Assembly: GCA_963821325.1 (NCBI GenBank)
Contig: CAWGDC010000006.1
Location: 682,001 to 746,000 of the forward strand
DNA: 64,000 nucleotides
Direction: 5' to 3'
Source of the DNA: PALSA-555 sp963821325
GTDB lineage: Bacteria; Actinomycetota; Acidimicrobiia; IMCC26256; PALSA-555
The stretch's first letter is position 1. Each line of letters begins with the position of its first letter. A model generated the notes under the pieces. The model saw nothing but the letters and a program-made list of their open reading frames with translations. It searched no databases and was not told the origin of the DNA. The translations under genes and the position numbers were made by a program. Positions 47,048 to 56,026 of the stretch are shown here, piece after piece.

Positions 47048-47848
47048 CTACACCACGGTGAGCAGCATGGGCTCGAGCGCACGGATCGCGCGCGCGATCG
47101 CCGGCTCGTACCCCTCGGCCTCGATCCGCGGGCCGAGCATCTCGAGCTCGACGAACCCGCGGTAGCCGGCCCGGGCGACCAGCGCGAGGAGCGACGCGAC
47201 CGGCATGTCGCCGTCGCCGGGCACGGCGCGCTCGCTCGCGGTGAGGGTCCCCACCTGGTAGTCGCTCACCTGCACGAGCTGGAACGTGTCCACCCCGTCG
47301 ACGACGACCTCGTCCAAGCCGCGCTCGAACCAGCAGTTCGTCAGCTCGACGACCACGCCGACGTCGAGCAGCCGGGCGACCTCCACCATGTCGCGGAGGG
47401 TGTGCACGAAGCCGACGTCGCGCCGCAGCGGGTTGGTGTGCTCGACGGCCACCCGGACGCCCCGCTCGGCGGCCCGGTCTCGGACCGGCCCGAGCGCCTC
47501 CCTGAGCGCGGCGACGCTCTCGTCGAAGCTGAGACGCCCCGGCGTCCCGCCGGTCACGAAGAGGCACCCGGCGTCGAGCGCGGCGGCGACGTCGACCGCG
47601 GCATCAAGCGCCGCGCGATCCGCCGACCAGCTGGTGGGGTCGCAGAGCGTGAAGCCCCGCGCGGCGACGCTGCTGACTACCAGGCCACACGCGGCGACGC
47701 GGGCGACGGCGGTGTCGAGCCCCACCGCAGCGAGCTTCGGGAGGAACAGGCCGACGGTGTCCACCCCGAGCCGCGCCCACAGGTCGAGGTCCTCGTCGAA
47801 GCGCAGGTTCATCGAGCTGAGCGCGCTCACGGACAGCTGCGGATGCAT
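47048..47848 (-). CDS. Sugar-phosphate isomerase/epimerase-like TIM barrel (AP endonuclease 2 fold)
   Basis: 266 aa from ATG 47848. Xylose-isomerase-like TIM barrel with RVAVEHTNPLRRDVGFVHTL (metal Glu), VGVVVELTNCWFERGLDEVV, VQVSDYQVGT (metal Asp) and RGFVELEMLGPRIEAEGY (metal Glu). Substrate unknown. It starts the minus-strand run of five cluster genes and lies 78 bp from the divergent hydantoinase gene. Confidence 0.78.
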   Translation of the reverse strand: MHPQLSVSALSSMNLRFDEDLDLWARLGVDTVGLFLPKLAAVGLDTAVARVAACGLVVSSVAARGFTLCDPTSWSADRAALDAAVDVAAALDAGCLFVTGGTPGRLSFDESVAALREALGPVRDRAAERGVRVAVEHTNPLRRDVGFVHTLRDMVEVARLLDVGVVVELTNCWFERGLDEVVVDGVDTFQLVQVSDYQVGTLTASERAVPGDGDMPVASLLALVARAGYRGFVELEMLGPRIEAEGYEPAIARAIRALEPMLLTVV

Positions 47849-47925
47849 GCCTTCCCCCCGCTCCCGGCAGCGACGCGACATTAGTGTGATCGCCCCGATC
47901 CCGGTCCGCGTGGAGGCCGCCGCGC

Positions 47926-49686
47926 ATGACGACGGACGAGCCGACGACCCTCGACGACACCATCACGGCGGACGTCATCCGCAGCGGCCTGTCCGTCGCG
48001 GTCGAGGAGGCGAGCATCGTCGTCGTCCGCTCGGCGCACAGCACGTTCATCCAGGAGGGCGCCGACGCCTGCGCGGCGCTCCTCGATGCCAGTGGCCAGC
48101 TCGTCGCCCAGTCGGCGGCCACCAGCCTGATGCACGCCGCCAGCCTGCGCTGCTCGCTCCCCTCGCTGCTCGAGGACATCCCCGCCGACACGATGGAGGC
48201 CGGCGACGTCTACGCGCTGAACGACCCGTACCGGGGCGGCATCCACGCCAACGACATCATCGTGTTCCGACCGATCGTGGCCGGCGGCCGGGTGGCGTTC
48301 TTCGCCGGGACGCTCGTCCACGTCGCCGACGTCGGTGGCATCGCCGCTGGTGGCCTCGCCGCGCTGGCCACCGACACGTTCGGCGAGGGCCTCCTCCTCC
48401 CGCCCGTCGCCCTCGCCCGTCGGGGCGAGCCGGTCGCCGACCTGCGGCGGATCCTCGCCCGCAACAGCCGGGTGCCCGACAAGGTGCTCGGCGACGTCGA
48501 CGCCCTCGTCGCCGGCGTGCACGTCATCGCCGCCCGGGTCGACGAGCTGCTCGCCCGGTACGGCGTCACCCGCCTCGCGGCGTTCGTCGACGCGTGGCTC
48601 ACCGAGACCGAGCGGCGGCTCCGGGCCGAGCTCGCCACGATCCCCGCCGGGACGTACCACGGGTCGTTCGTCATCGACGGTGACGGCGTCGAGCCGGGCC
48701 GCACGTTCGAGGTGCAAGTCGCGGTGACGTGCGGCGACGGCACGGTCGAGGTCGACTTCGCCGGCACGGCCGCGCAGGCCCGCGGGGCGATCAACGCGTC
48801 GGTGTCGCAGGCGCTGTCCGGCGTCGTCTACGGGATCCGCTGCTTCGTCGACCCGAGCATCCCGATGAACGAGGGGTGCTGGCGGCCGATCACGGTCCGG
48901 CTCCCACCCGGCTCCCTCGTGAACCCCACGCCACCGGCGGCGTGCGGCGGCCGGATCGTCACCGTCGCCGCCGCGGTCGAGGCCATCCTGGCGGCGCTCG
49001 CCACGGCTCGCCCGGACCACGCCACGGCAGCGAGCGGGCTCATCCACGTGTTCACGCTCGCCGGCCGCCAGGACGGAACGCCCTGGCTGAACCTCTTCTA
49101 CGAGTTCGGCGGCGTCGGCGCCCGCACCGCGGCCGACGGCCCGGACGCCACCGGCTGCTTCTTCCTCGGCGGCCGGTCGGTCATCCCCCAGGTCGAGCCG
49201 ATCGAGGCCGGCTACCCGATCATCGTCCGCGCCGCCCGGCTCCGCCCGGACTCCGGTGGCCCCGGCGAGTGGCGGGGCGGCCTCGGCGTCGAGATGGTGC
49301 TCGAGCTGCGCACCGACGCCGTCGCGACCGTCCGCGGTGACCGGATGACGTTGCCCCCACCCGGCGTCGCGGGCGGCGCCGCCGGCCGCGCCGGCGAGTT
49401 CGTCGTGGCCCGCGCCGACGGCCGCCGGGAGGTGCTCGCCCCCAAGCAGGCCGACGTGCCCATCGCCGCGGGTGAGCAGCTCATCATCCGCACCTCGGGG
49501 GGCGGCGGGCTCGGGCCGCCCGGCCGACGCCCCCCCGACGCCGTGCTCGCCGACGTCACCGCGGGTCGCGTCACCCCCGCGGCCGCCGCGGAGGACTACG
49601 CCGTCGCGCTCGACGCGACCAGCAGCGCGGTCGATCACGTCGCGACCGAGGCGTTGCGGCGCACGCGGCACGCCGAGACCCGGTGA
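47926..49686 (+). CDS. Hydantoinase B / oxoprolinase family protein
   Basis: 586 aa, intact. ITADVIRSGLSVAVEEASIV, GDVYALNDPYRGGIHANDII (family signature), FFAGTLVHVADVGGIAAGG, VDFAGTAAQARGAINASVSQ, TPPAACGGRIVTVAAAVEAI and IRTSGGGGLGPPGRR. Works with the A subunit in ATP-dependent hydrolysis of cyclic amides (hydantoins, 5-oxoproline) or, in related enzymes, ATP-dependent carboxylation of ketones. Stop-start overlap GTGA with the A subunit. Confidence 0.9.
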   Translation: MTTDEPTTLDDTITADVIRSGLSVAVEEASIVVVRSAHSTFIQEGADACAALLDASGQLVAQSAATSLMHAASLRCSLPSLLEDIPADTMEAGDVYALNDPYRGGIHANDIIVFRPIVAGGRVAFFAGTLVHVADVGGIAAGGLAALATDTFGEGLLLPPVALARRGEPVADLRRILARNSRVPDKVLGDVDALVAGVHVIAARVDELLARYGVTRLAAFVDAWLTETERRLRAELATIPAGTYHGSFVIDGDGVEPGRTFEVQVAVTCGDGTVEVDFAGTAAQARGAINASVSQALSGVVYGIRCFVDPSIPMNEGCWRPITVRLPPGSLVNPTPPAACGGRIVTVAAAVEAILAALATARPDHATAASGLIHVFTLAGRQDGTPWLNLFYEFGGVGARTAADGPDATGCFFLGGRSVIPQVEPIEAGYPIIVRAARLRPDSGGPGEWRGGLGVEMVLELRTDAVATVRGDRMTLPPPGVAGGAAGRAGEFVVARADGRREVLAPKQADVPIAAGEQLIIRTSGGGGLGPPGRRPPDAVLADVTAGRVTPAAAAEDYAVALDATSSAVDHVATEALRRTRHAETR

Positions 49687-51791
49687 GCGGCGCGGGCGCC
49701 GTCGTCGGCGTCGACATCGGCGGGACGTTCACCGACGTCGCGCTCCTCGACCCCGACGGCCGCCTCACCGTCGGGAAGCAGGCGACCACCCCCGAGGATC
49801 CCCGCGTCGGCGTCGTCGAGGCGCTGCGACACGTGCTCCGCGACGCTGGAGTCGCGCCCGACGCGCTGACCCGCGTGGTGCACGGCACCACCCTCGCGAC
49901 GAACGTGGTCGTCGAGCGGCGGGGCGGCCCGGTCGCGCTCGTGACCACCGACGGGTTCGGCGACGTGCTCGCGCTCGGCCGACAAGCCCGGGTCGAGGAC
50001 GACCGCTACGACCTCGGCTACACGCCACCCGCGCCGCTCGTCTCGCCGGCACTGACGTTCGAGGTCGTCGAGCGGGTCACCGCCCGGGGCGAGGTGCTCG
50101 TCCCCCTCCGTGAGGACGCACTCACGGCCGTGGTCGACGCCGTCGCGGCGGCGCAGCCCGCCGCGGTGGCCGTCTGCCTGCTCCACTCGTACGCCCATCC
50201 CGACCACGAGCGTCGCGTCGCGGCCGCGTGCCAGGCCGCGCTGCCCGACGCCTTCGTCGTGGCGTCGTGCGACGTCTGGCCGGAGCTCCGTGAGTACGAG
50301 CGGGCCATGACGACCGTGGTGTGCGCGCTCGTCGGCCCGGTGATGGCCGGCTACCTCCGCGGCCTCGAGGACCAGCTCGCCACGCTCGGGGTCCGCTGCC
50401 CCGTCGAGGTCATGGAATCGAGCGGCGGGGTCGTGTCCGCCGAGGCCGCGACCCGCCGCCCGGTGTGCACCGTCGAATCCGGCGGCGCCGCGGGGGTGCT
50501 CGCTGCCGGGGCGGTCGGCGCCCGGGTCGGCGCCGCCGACGTCATCAGCTTCGACATGGGGGGCACGACCGCCAAGACGGGCATCGTCCGCGACGGCCGG
50601 CCGGCGATCGCGCACGACTTCCAGATCGCCGGCCGCGGCAGCTTCGGGGGGGCACGGCCCGGAACCGGCGTGCCGGTCAAGACACCGGTCGTCGACCTCG
50701 CCGAGGTCGGCGCCGGCGGCGGGAGCGTCGCCTGGCTCGACCCGGGCGGCGCGCTGCGCGTCGGGCCCCGCTCAGCCGGCGCGGTGCCCGGACCTGCCTG
50801 CTACGGGCGCGGCGGCACCGAGCCGACGGTGACCGACGCCAACCTGCTGCTCGGCTACCTCGACCCGCGGGGGCTCGCCGGTGGCGTGACCCTGGACCGG
50901 GCCCGAGCCGAGTCGGCTGTCACGCCGCTCGCCGCGGCGCTCGGGGTCGAGCCGGTCGACGCGGCCGACGTCATCCACGAGATCGCCAACACCACGATGG
51001 CCGCGGCGATCCGGATGGTGACGGTGCAGCGCGGCATCGACCCGCGCGACTTCACGCTCGTCGCGTTCGGCGGAGCGGGACCCGTGCACGTCGCCCACCT
51101 CGCCGCCCAGTTCGCCATCCGATCCGTGATCGTCCCGTGGGCCGCGGGCGTCGCGTCGGCCGTCGGGCTGCTCGCGTCGGAGCCAACCGTCGAGCTCGTC
51201 CAGACGCTCCTCGTCGACCTCACCGACGGGGCTACCGGCGCGCTCGACGCGGTCTTCGCCGACCTCGAAGCGCGCGCCCGCCGCGAGCTCGGTGCCGACG
51301 ACGACCCCACGGCCCGCATCGCCCGATCCGCCGACCTGCGCTACCGCGGCCAAGCGCATCAGCTCACCGTCGAGATGCCGCCCGCCGGCCACGCCGTCCC
51401 GGCGCTCGTCGCCGCGTTCCACGACCGCTACCAGCACGCCTACGGCATCCGCTCCGACGCGCCCACCGAGTTCGTCAGCGCCCGCGTCCGCGTCACGCAC
51501 CCGCGGGCGTCGCGGCCGCCGCGACCGGCGACGACGACGGCGCCGACCCCCGCCGAGCCCGTCACGACGCGGCCGGTGCGCTTCCCCGGCACCGGCCGGT
51601 ACCGCGCGACCCCCGTATTCGACTGGTCGGGTCTCGCGCCGGGTGCCCACACCGACGGGCCCGCGCTCCTCGTCGGGGACGACACCACCGTCGTGGTGCC
51701 GACCGGGACGTCGGCGCGCCTGGACGGCGACCGCAACGTGCTGCTCCGACCCTCGGCGACGCCGCCCGGCCACGACGGCACGACCCCGTAG
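49683..51791 (+). CDS. Hydantoinase A / oxoprolinase family protein (ASKHA ATPase)
   Basis: 702 aa, intact. ATP-binding VVGVDIGGTFTDVALLDPDG at the N terminus, VVHGTTLATNVVVERRGG, VMESSGGVVSAEAATRRPVC, VISFDMGGTTAKTGIV, MVTVQRGIDPRDFTLVAFGG and AGPVHVAHLA. Length matches HyuA and AcxA/ApcA-class subunits. Gene order is B then A. Which of hydrolysis or carboxylation it performs cannot be told from sequence alone; the neighbouring CoA ligase and amidohydrolases make a carboxylation/decarboxylation pathway worth considering. Confidence 0.9.
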   Translation: MSGAGAVVGVDIGGTFTDVALLDPDGRLTVGKQATTPEDPRVGVVEALRHVLRDAGVAPDALTRVVHGTTLATNVVVERRGGPVALVTTDGFGDVLALGRQARVEDDRYDLGYTPPAPLVSPALTFEVVERVTARGEVLVPLREDALTAVVDAVAAAQPAAVAVCLLHSYAHPDHERRVAAACQAALPDAFVVASCDVWPELREYERAMTTVVCALVGPVMAGYLRGLEDQLATLGVRCPVEVMESSGGVVSAEAATRRPVCTVESGGAAGVLAAGAVGARVGAADVISFDMGGTTAKTGIVRDGRPAIAHDFQIAGRGSFGGARPGTGVPVKTPVVDLAEVGAGGGSVAWLDPGGALRVGPRSAGAVPGPACYGRGGTEPTVTDANLLLGYLDPRGLAGGVTLDRARAESAVTPLAAALGVEPVDAADVIHEIANTTMAAAIRMVTVQRGIDPRDFTLVAFGGAGPVHVAHLAAQFAIRSVIVPWAAGVASAVGLLASEPTVELVQTLLVDLTDGATGALDAVFADLEARARRELGADDDPTARIARSADLRYRGQAHQLTVEMPPAGHAVPALVAAFHDRYQHAYGIRSDAPTEFVSARVRVTHPRASRPPRPATTTAPTPAEPVTTRPVRFPGTGRYRATPVFDWSGLAPGAHTDGPALLVGDDTTVVVPTGTSARLDGDRNVLLRPSATPPGHDGTTP

Positions 51792-51843
51792 AGTGCGGGC
51801 GTCCGACGGGCGTCGCCGGGCCCGATGCCCGCGAAGGGGGCAG

Positions 51844-52233
51844 ATGAGCGCTGCAGCCGACGGGCCGGCCTTCTTCCACGTCGACGACATCCCGTGGCCC
51901 GACGAGGCGACGACCAACGCGCCGCGCGAGCTCGTCGCCGAGGCGAAGCGCCACGGTGCGAAGCGCAAGTTCCTCGCCCGCGGCGAGGGCGGTTTCCACT
52001 CCCAGTACTCGGTGTTCCCGCCCGGCTACATCGTCCCGGCGCACAGCCACGACCACGACGAGATGATCGTCCTGCTCGCCGGGAGCTGCCGGCTCCTCGG
52101 CGACGGCCCGACCTTGGCCGCGCACGACTCGATGGTGCTGCGCGGCGGCCACGAGTACGGGTTCACCGCCGGTCCGGATGGCATGACGTTCCTCACCATC
52201 CGCACCGCCCCGACCGAGACACGGCTCGCGTGA
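51844..52233 (+). CDS. Single-domain cupin
   Basis: 129 aa, from ATG 51844 preceded by AAGGGGG. One conserved barrel with metal ligands His67, His69, His71 and Glu73 (PAHSHDHDEMIVLLAG) and a second motif LRGGHEYGFTAG. Probably a small metal-dependent isomerase, dioxygenase or sensor. It follows the HyuA gene by 52 bp in the same direction. Confidence 0.78.
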   Translation: MSAAADGPAFFHVDDIPWPDEATTNAPRELVAEAKRHGAKRKFLARGEGGFHSQYSVFPPGYIVPAHSHDHDEMIVLLAGSCRLLGDGPTLAAHDSMVLRGGHEYGFTAGPDGMTFLTIRTAPTETRLA

Positions 52234-52359
52234 CACGCCGCCCCGCGCGGCCCGCCATCGCCGTTGACGGGACCGCCGGCGGCGTTGCGTTGCCTGGCTC
52301 GGTCATCCGTCACCCCACGGGTCGGCGGTCACCTGAGCCCCGATCACCGGTCCGGTGCC

Positions 52360-53781
52360 GTGCTGACCGTTGAAGTGCAGGCGCTGGCGATCGAGCGACT
52401 CGAGGCGCTGATCGGTCCGGGCCGTACGCAGCGGTTCGAGGAGACCGCGGCCGCGGCACGCGAGTTCTTGGCGGGTCGCCGCGTCCTGAACGTGAACTCC
52501 ACGCCGACGGGAGGTGGCGTCGCCGAGCTGCTGCAGACGCTCCTCGCCTACGCGCGCGGCGTCGGGATCGACACGCGCTGGGAGGTCATCGCGGGCGACG
52601 ACGAGTTCTTCGCGATCACGAAGCGCCTCCACAATCACCTGTATGGCGCTCCCGGCGACGGAGGCCCCCTCGGTCACGACGAGCACGGCGCGTACGAGCG
52701 CACGTTGCGCGGCAACGGCACCGACCTTGCGGCCATGACCCAACCGGGCGACATCGTGATGCTGCACGATCCCCAGACGGCCGGGCTGGTCCCGGTGGCG
52801 CACCGGTCGGGCGCGAGCGTGATCTGGCGGTGCCACATCGGTCGTGACGTCGCGAACGCCTACACGGAGGAGGGGTGGGCATTCCTCCGTCCGTACCTCG
52901 ACGAGGCGGACGCCTTCGTGTTCAGCCGCGCGGCGTTCGCCCCCCCGTGGCTGGACCCGACGCGAGTCCACGTCATCCCGCCGTCGATCGACCCGTTCTC
53001 GGCCAAGAACCAGGATCTTGACGACGCGACCGTGCGCTCGATCCTCCAATACGTGGGGTTGCTGGCCGGGGCCGGCAACCCCCCGGCCGTCCCGTTCTCG
53101 CGTCGGGACGGATCACCCGGGCGGATCGACCGGCGGGTGGACATCCTCCAGACAGGACCGCCGCCTCCACCGGACGCACCGCTCGTGGTGCAGGTCTCGC
53201 GCTGGGACCGCATGAAGGACATGCTCGGCGTGCTGCGCGGGTTCGCCGAGCATCTCCTCGATGGCCAGGACGCCCACCTGGTCCTGGTGGGACCCACCGT
53301 GCACGGCGTCGCCGATGACCCCGAAGCCGACGAGGTCCTCGACGAGTGCATCGATGCCTGGCGTGAGCTCCCCCACGCGGCCCGAAGTCGGGTGCACCTG
53401 GGGTGCCTTCCGATGCAGGACCCCGACGAAGCCGCGATCATCACGAACGCGCTGCAGCGCCACGCGACGGTCATCACCCAGAAGAGCCTCGCCGAGGGGT
53501 TCGGGCTCACGGTCACCGAAGCGATGTGGAAGCGCCGTCCGGTCGTGGCCAGCCGCATCGGCGGCATGGCCGACCAGATCACGGACCACGAGCAGGGCCT
53601 GCTCGTCGACGACCCCACCGACCTCGGGAGCTTCGGCGACGCGCTGCGGCTGCTGCTGGGGGATCGCGGGCTCGCGAGCGCGCTCGGCGAGGCGGCCCAT
53701 CAGCGCGTCCTCACCGAGTACCTCGAAGACCGCCATCTCGAGCGCTACGCGGGGCTGCTCGCGACGTTGCCCGCTGCCTGA
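52360..53781 (+). CDS. treT: Trehalose synthase, TreT-type (GT4 glycosyltransferase)
   Basis: 473 aa from GTG 52360. N-terminal LNVNSTPTGGGVAELLQTLL and WEVIAGDDEFFAITKRLHNH are diagnostic of the trehalose glycosyltransferring synthase branch. The C-terminal Rossmann lobe has VVQVSRWDRMKDMLGVLRGF and EGFGLTVTEAMWKRRPVVAS (E-x7-E). Uses an NDP-glucose and glucose to make (or break) trehalose. Stand-alone; no MalEFG-type transporter is adjacent. Intact; a starch/glycogen-type GT is a less likely alternative. Confidence 0.8.
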   Translation: MLTVEVQALAIERLEALIGPGRTQRFEETAAAAREFLAGRRVLNVNSTPTGGGVAELLQTLLAYARGVGIDTRWEVIAGDDEFFAITKRLHNHLYGAPGDGGPLGHDEHGAYERTLRGNGTDLAAMTQPGDIVMLHDPQTAGLVPVAHRSGASVIWRCHIGRDVANAYTEEGWAFLRPYLDEADAFVFSRAAFAPPWLDPTRVHVIPPSIDPFSAKNQDLDDATVRSILQYVGLLAGAGNPPAVPFSRRDGSPGRIDRRVDILQTGPPPPPDAPLVVQVSRWDRMKDMLGVLRGFAEHLLDGQDAHLVLVGPTVHGVADDPEADEVLDECIDAWRELPHAARSRVHLGCLPMQDPDEAAIITNALQRHATVITQKSLAEGFGLTVTEAMWKRRPVVASRIGGMADQITDHEQGLLVDDPTDLGSFGDALRLLLGDRGLASALGEAAHQRVLTEYLEDRHLERYAGLLATLPAA

Positions 53782-53824
53782 TCGGTGCCTGATCGGTTCC
53801 GCGGCCGGTCGGGCGCGCGGCGCT

Positions 53825-54562
53825 TCAGGTCGACGCCGCGGGCCGCTCGATGAGCTCGAGCGTGAAGCCGTCGAGGTCAGGGAAGAACACGGCGCGCAGG
53901 TCCGGGAGGCCCGGTCCCATGTCGAGCGACGCCGGCGGCGAGTACGGCTGGACGCCCGCCGCGAGCAGCGCGTGGTAGTCGCGGTCCAAGGTGTCGGTGA
54001 TCAGCGCGAGACGGTAGATCCCGACATCGTTGGCCGCCCGCGGCTGCGCCGGCGGGGCGGTCACGAGCTCGACCGTGAACACGTCCGGTCCACGCTCGTC
54101 GCAGAGTCGTGATCGGTCGACACGCTCCAGGCCGACGACATCGCCATAGAACGCGGCCGAGGCCTCGAGGTCGGTACACCCCACGACGAGGCCAGCGACG
54201 CGCGGCGATGGGCCGGCGACGATCTCCACCGAGGTGCCGTCGGGATCGGTGGTGGCGCCACGTGGCAGCGCGCCCGCCCGTGCCACGAGGCGGAGCTGCC
54301 GCCCGCCGCCCGCCTCGGCGGGTCGGTGCGGCGGTGGCGTCCGCCACTCGAGCAGGTCGAGGGCCACGCCGCCGAGCCCGTCATCGCCGGTGAGGATCCA
54401 CGCGTCCCACTGCACCTCGTCGAGGCCGAACGCGTCGCCGGGCTGCGGTCGCGTCGGCGTGGTGCGGGTCAGGGGCGAGAGTCCCACCGTGTCGCGGTAG
54501 AAGCCGACCGCGGTCTCGAGATCGGCGCAGTTGACGTTGACGTGGAAGAGGTGCGCGGGCAC
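53825..54562 (-). CDS. VOC family protein, two domains
   Basis: 245 aa from GTG 54562. First domain (about residues 1-110): LFHVNVNCADLETAVGFYRD. Second (about 120-240): LVVGCTDLEASAAFYGDVVG, FTVELVTAPP, IYRLALITDTLDRDYHALLA, FFPDLDGFTLELIE. Extradiol-dioxygenase-like fold with paired domains. No bound-iron triad can be confirmed. Upstream DinB gene is on the same strand. Confidence 0.78.
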   Translation of the reverse strand: MPAHLFHVNVNCADLETAVGFYRDTVGLSPLTRTTPTRPQPGDAFGLDEVQWDAWILTGDDGLGGVALDLLEWRTPPPHRPAEAGGGRQLRLVARAGALPRGATTDPDGTSVEIVAGPSPRVAGLVVGCTDLEASAAFYGDVVGLERVDRSRLCDERGPDVFTVELVTAPPAQPRAANDVGIYRLALITDTLDRDYHALLAAGVQPYSPPASLDMGPGLPDLRAVFFPDLDGFTLELIERPAAST

Positions 54563-54600
54563 GAACGAACGGTAGCGACGCCGCGCCGCCGGTGAGCTCG

Positions 54601-55095
54601 TCAGTCGCCGGTGCGGCCGTCGATGTCCTCGCGCATCACGTCGAGGTGCCCCGCATGGCGGGCCGTCTCCTCGAGCAGGTGCACGAGGATCCAGCGGAGG
54701 CTCACGGCGCCGAACACGGCGTGGGCGCCGACCGCGACGTCGTCGAGCGACGCCGCCGCGGTGATCGTCCGGGCCTCGTCCGCCGCCGCCCGGTAGGAGG
54801 CGACCACGCTCGCCACCGTGTCCGAGTCGGCGAGCACGAACGTCGGCGCGTTGTCCGGGCCGGTGAACAGCTCGACCTCGTCGCCCAGGAAGCGTCGGCG
54901 GAACCAGCTGCGCTCGACCCACGCGAGGTGCTTCACGACGCCGAGCGGGCTCAATCCGCGGCGGGTGCAAGGCCGGCTGGCCTGCTCCCACGAGAGGTCC
55001 GCCACCTTGCGCTCGACGACGGCGCGATACCAGTCGAGGAAGCCGATGAGCAGGGCCCGCTCGTCACCCTGGCCGCCGAACGCGCTGTCCGCCAC
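54601..55095 (-). CDS. DinB family protein (DUF664-type)
   Basis: 164 aa, four-helix bundle. Metal histidines in LGVVKHLAWVERSWF and in LVHLLEETARHAGHLDVMRE (two His). Such proteins often act as thiol-dependent (mycothiol or bacillithiol) transferases; in actinobacteria they may use mycothiol. Intact and 16 bp from the SDR stop. Confidence 0.82.
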   Translation of the reverse strand: MADSAFGGQGDERALLIGFLDWYRAVVERKVADLSWEQASRPCTRRGLSPLGVVKHLAWVERSWFRRRFLGDEVELFTGPDNAPTFVLADSDTVASVVASYRAAADEARTITAAASLDDVAVGAHAVFGAVSLRWILVHLLEETARHAGHLDVMREDIDGRTGD

Positions 55096-55110
55096 GCGGC
55101 AACCGTACGA

Positions 55111-55998
55111 CTACTCGCCGTGCCGCGACCGGCCGAGCCGCGCCCGCAACCCCGCATCCTTGACGAAGACGGGCAGGTTCTCGGCGTCGAGGTAGGACGG
55201 CCGCACCGACGAGCCGCCGTCGACGACGAGGACGTGGCCCGACACGAAGGCGGCCAGGTCGGACAGCAGGAACAGGACCGCGCCGGCGATGTCGGCCGGC
55301 TCCCCGCGGCGACCCAGCGGGATCGCGGCGCGCTCGGCCGCGGTGTCCTCGTCGTGGGCCTCGGCCTGGTTGCGCGGGGTGCGGACCGTGCCGGGCGCGA
55401 CGGCGTTCACCCGGATGCCGTGGGGTCCCCACTCGAGTGCCGCGGTGCGGGTGAGCCCGATCAGCCCGGCCTTCGCGGCGGCGTAGCCAGCGCCGAACGG
55501 CAGGGCGGACAGCCCGGCGATCGACGCGAGGTGCACGATGCTGCCCGGGGAGCCCTCGTCGACCAGGCGCGCCGCGACGGCCCGGGAGGTGAGGAACGCC
55601 GACTGGAGGTTGAGCTGGACGATCGCCGCGAACGTGTCGGGCGTCGTCGCCAGCAGCGGCGCCCACTCGTCGAGCGCCAGCCCGCCGGCGACGTGGACCA
55701 GGCCGTGCAGCGGTCCGGGTGCGGCGCGCACCGCGTCGTCCACCTGGGCGGCGTCGCGCACGTCAGTGACGACGGCCTGGTACCGGGCACCGACCTCGCG
55801 CAGGACCGTCTCCGAGACCGCGAGGCGATCCGGGTCGCGGTCCAGCGCGACGACCGACGCGCCGGCTTCGCCGAGGAGGCGGCACACCGCGGTGCCGATC
55901 CCGCCGCCGCCCGCACCGGCGACGACGACGACCCGGTTCTCGAGACCGAGCGACTGGTCGACCACGTTGTTCTCCTCGTCGGGTGTGGGTGCGGACAT
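55111..55998 (-). CDS. Short-chain dehydrogenase/reductase (SDR)
   Basis: 295 aa from ATG 55998 (a longer start at 56043 is possible). NAD(P) loop VVVAGAGGGGIGTAV, GLVHVAGGLAL, and the active site Ser in IVHLASIAG with Tyr-x3-Lys in GAGYAAAKAGLIG. C-terminal substrate cap about 35 residues longer than the neighbours. Divergent from the next SDR. Confidence 0.88.
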   Translation of the reverse strand: MSAPTPDEENNVVDQSLGLENRVVVVAGAGGGGIGTAVCRLLGEAGASVVALDRDPDRLAVSETVLREVGARYQAVVTDVRDAAQVDDAVRAAPGPLHGLVHVAGGLALDEWAPLLATTPDTFAAIVQLNLQSAFLTSRAVAARLVDEGSPGSIVHLASIAGLSALPFGAGYAAAKAGLIGLTRTAALEWGPHGIRVNAVAPGTVRTPRNQAEAHDEDTAAERAAIPLGRRGEPADIAGAVLFLLSDLAAFVSGHVLVVDGGSSVRPSYLDAENLPVFVKDAGLRARLGRSRHGE

Positions 55999-56026
55999 AG
56001 CATCCCGCGCTGGCTGGCCGGAGGGG

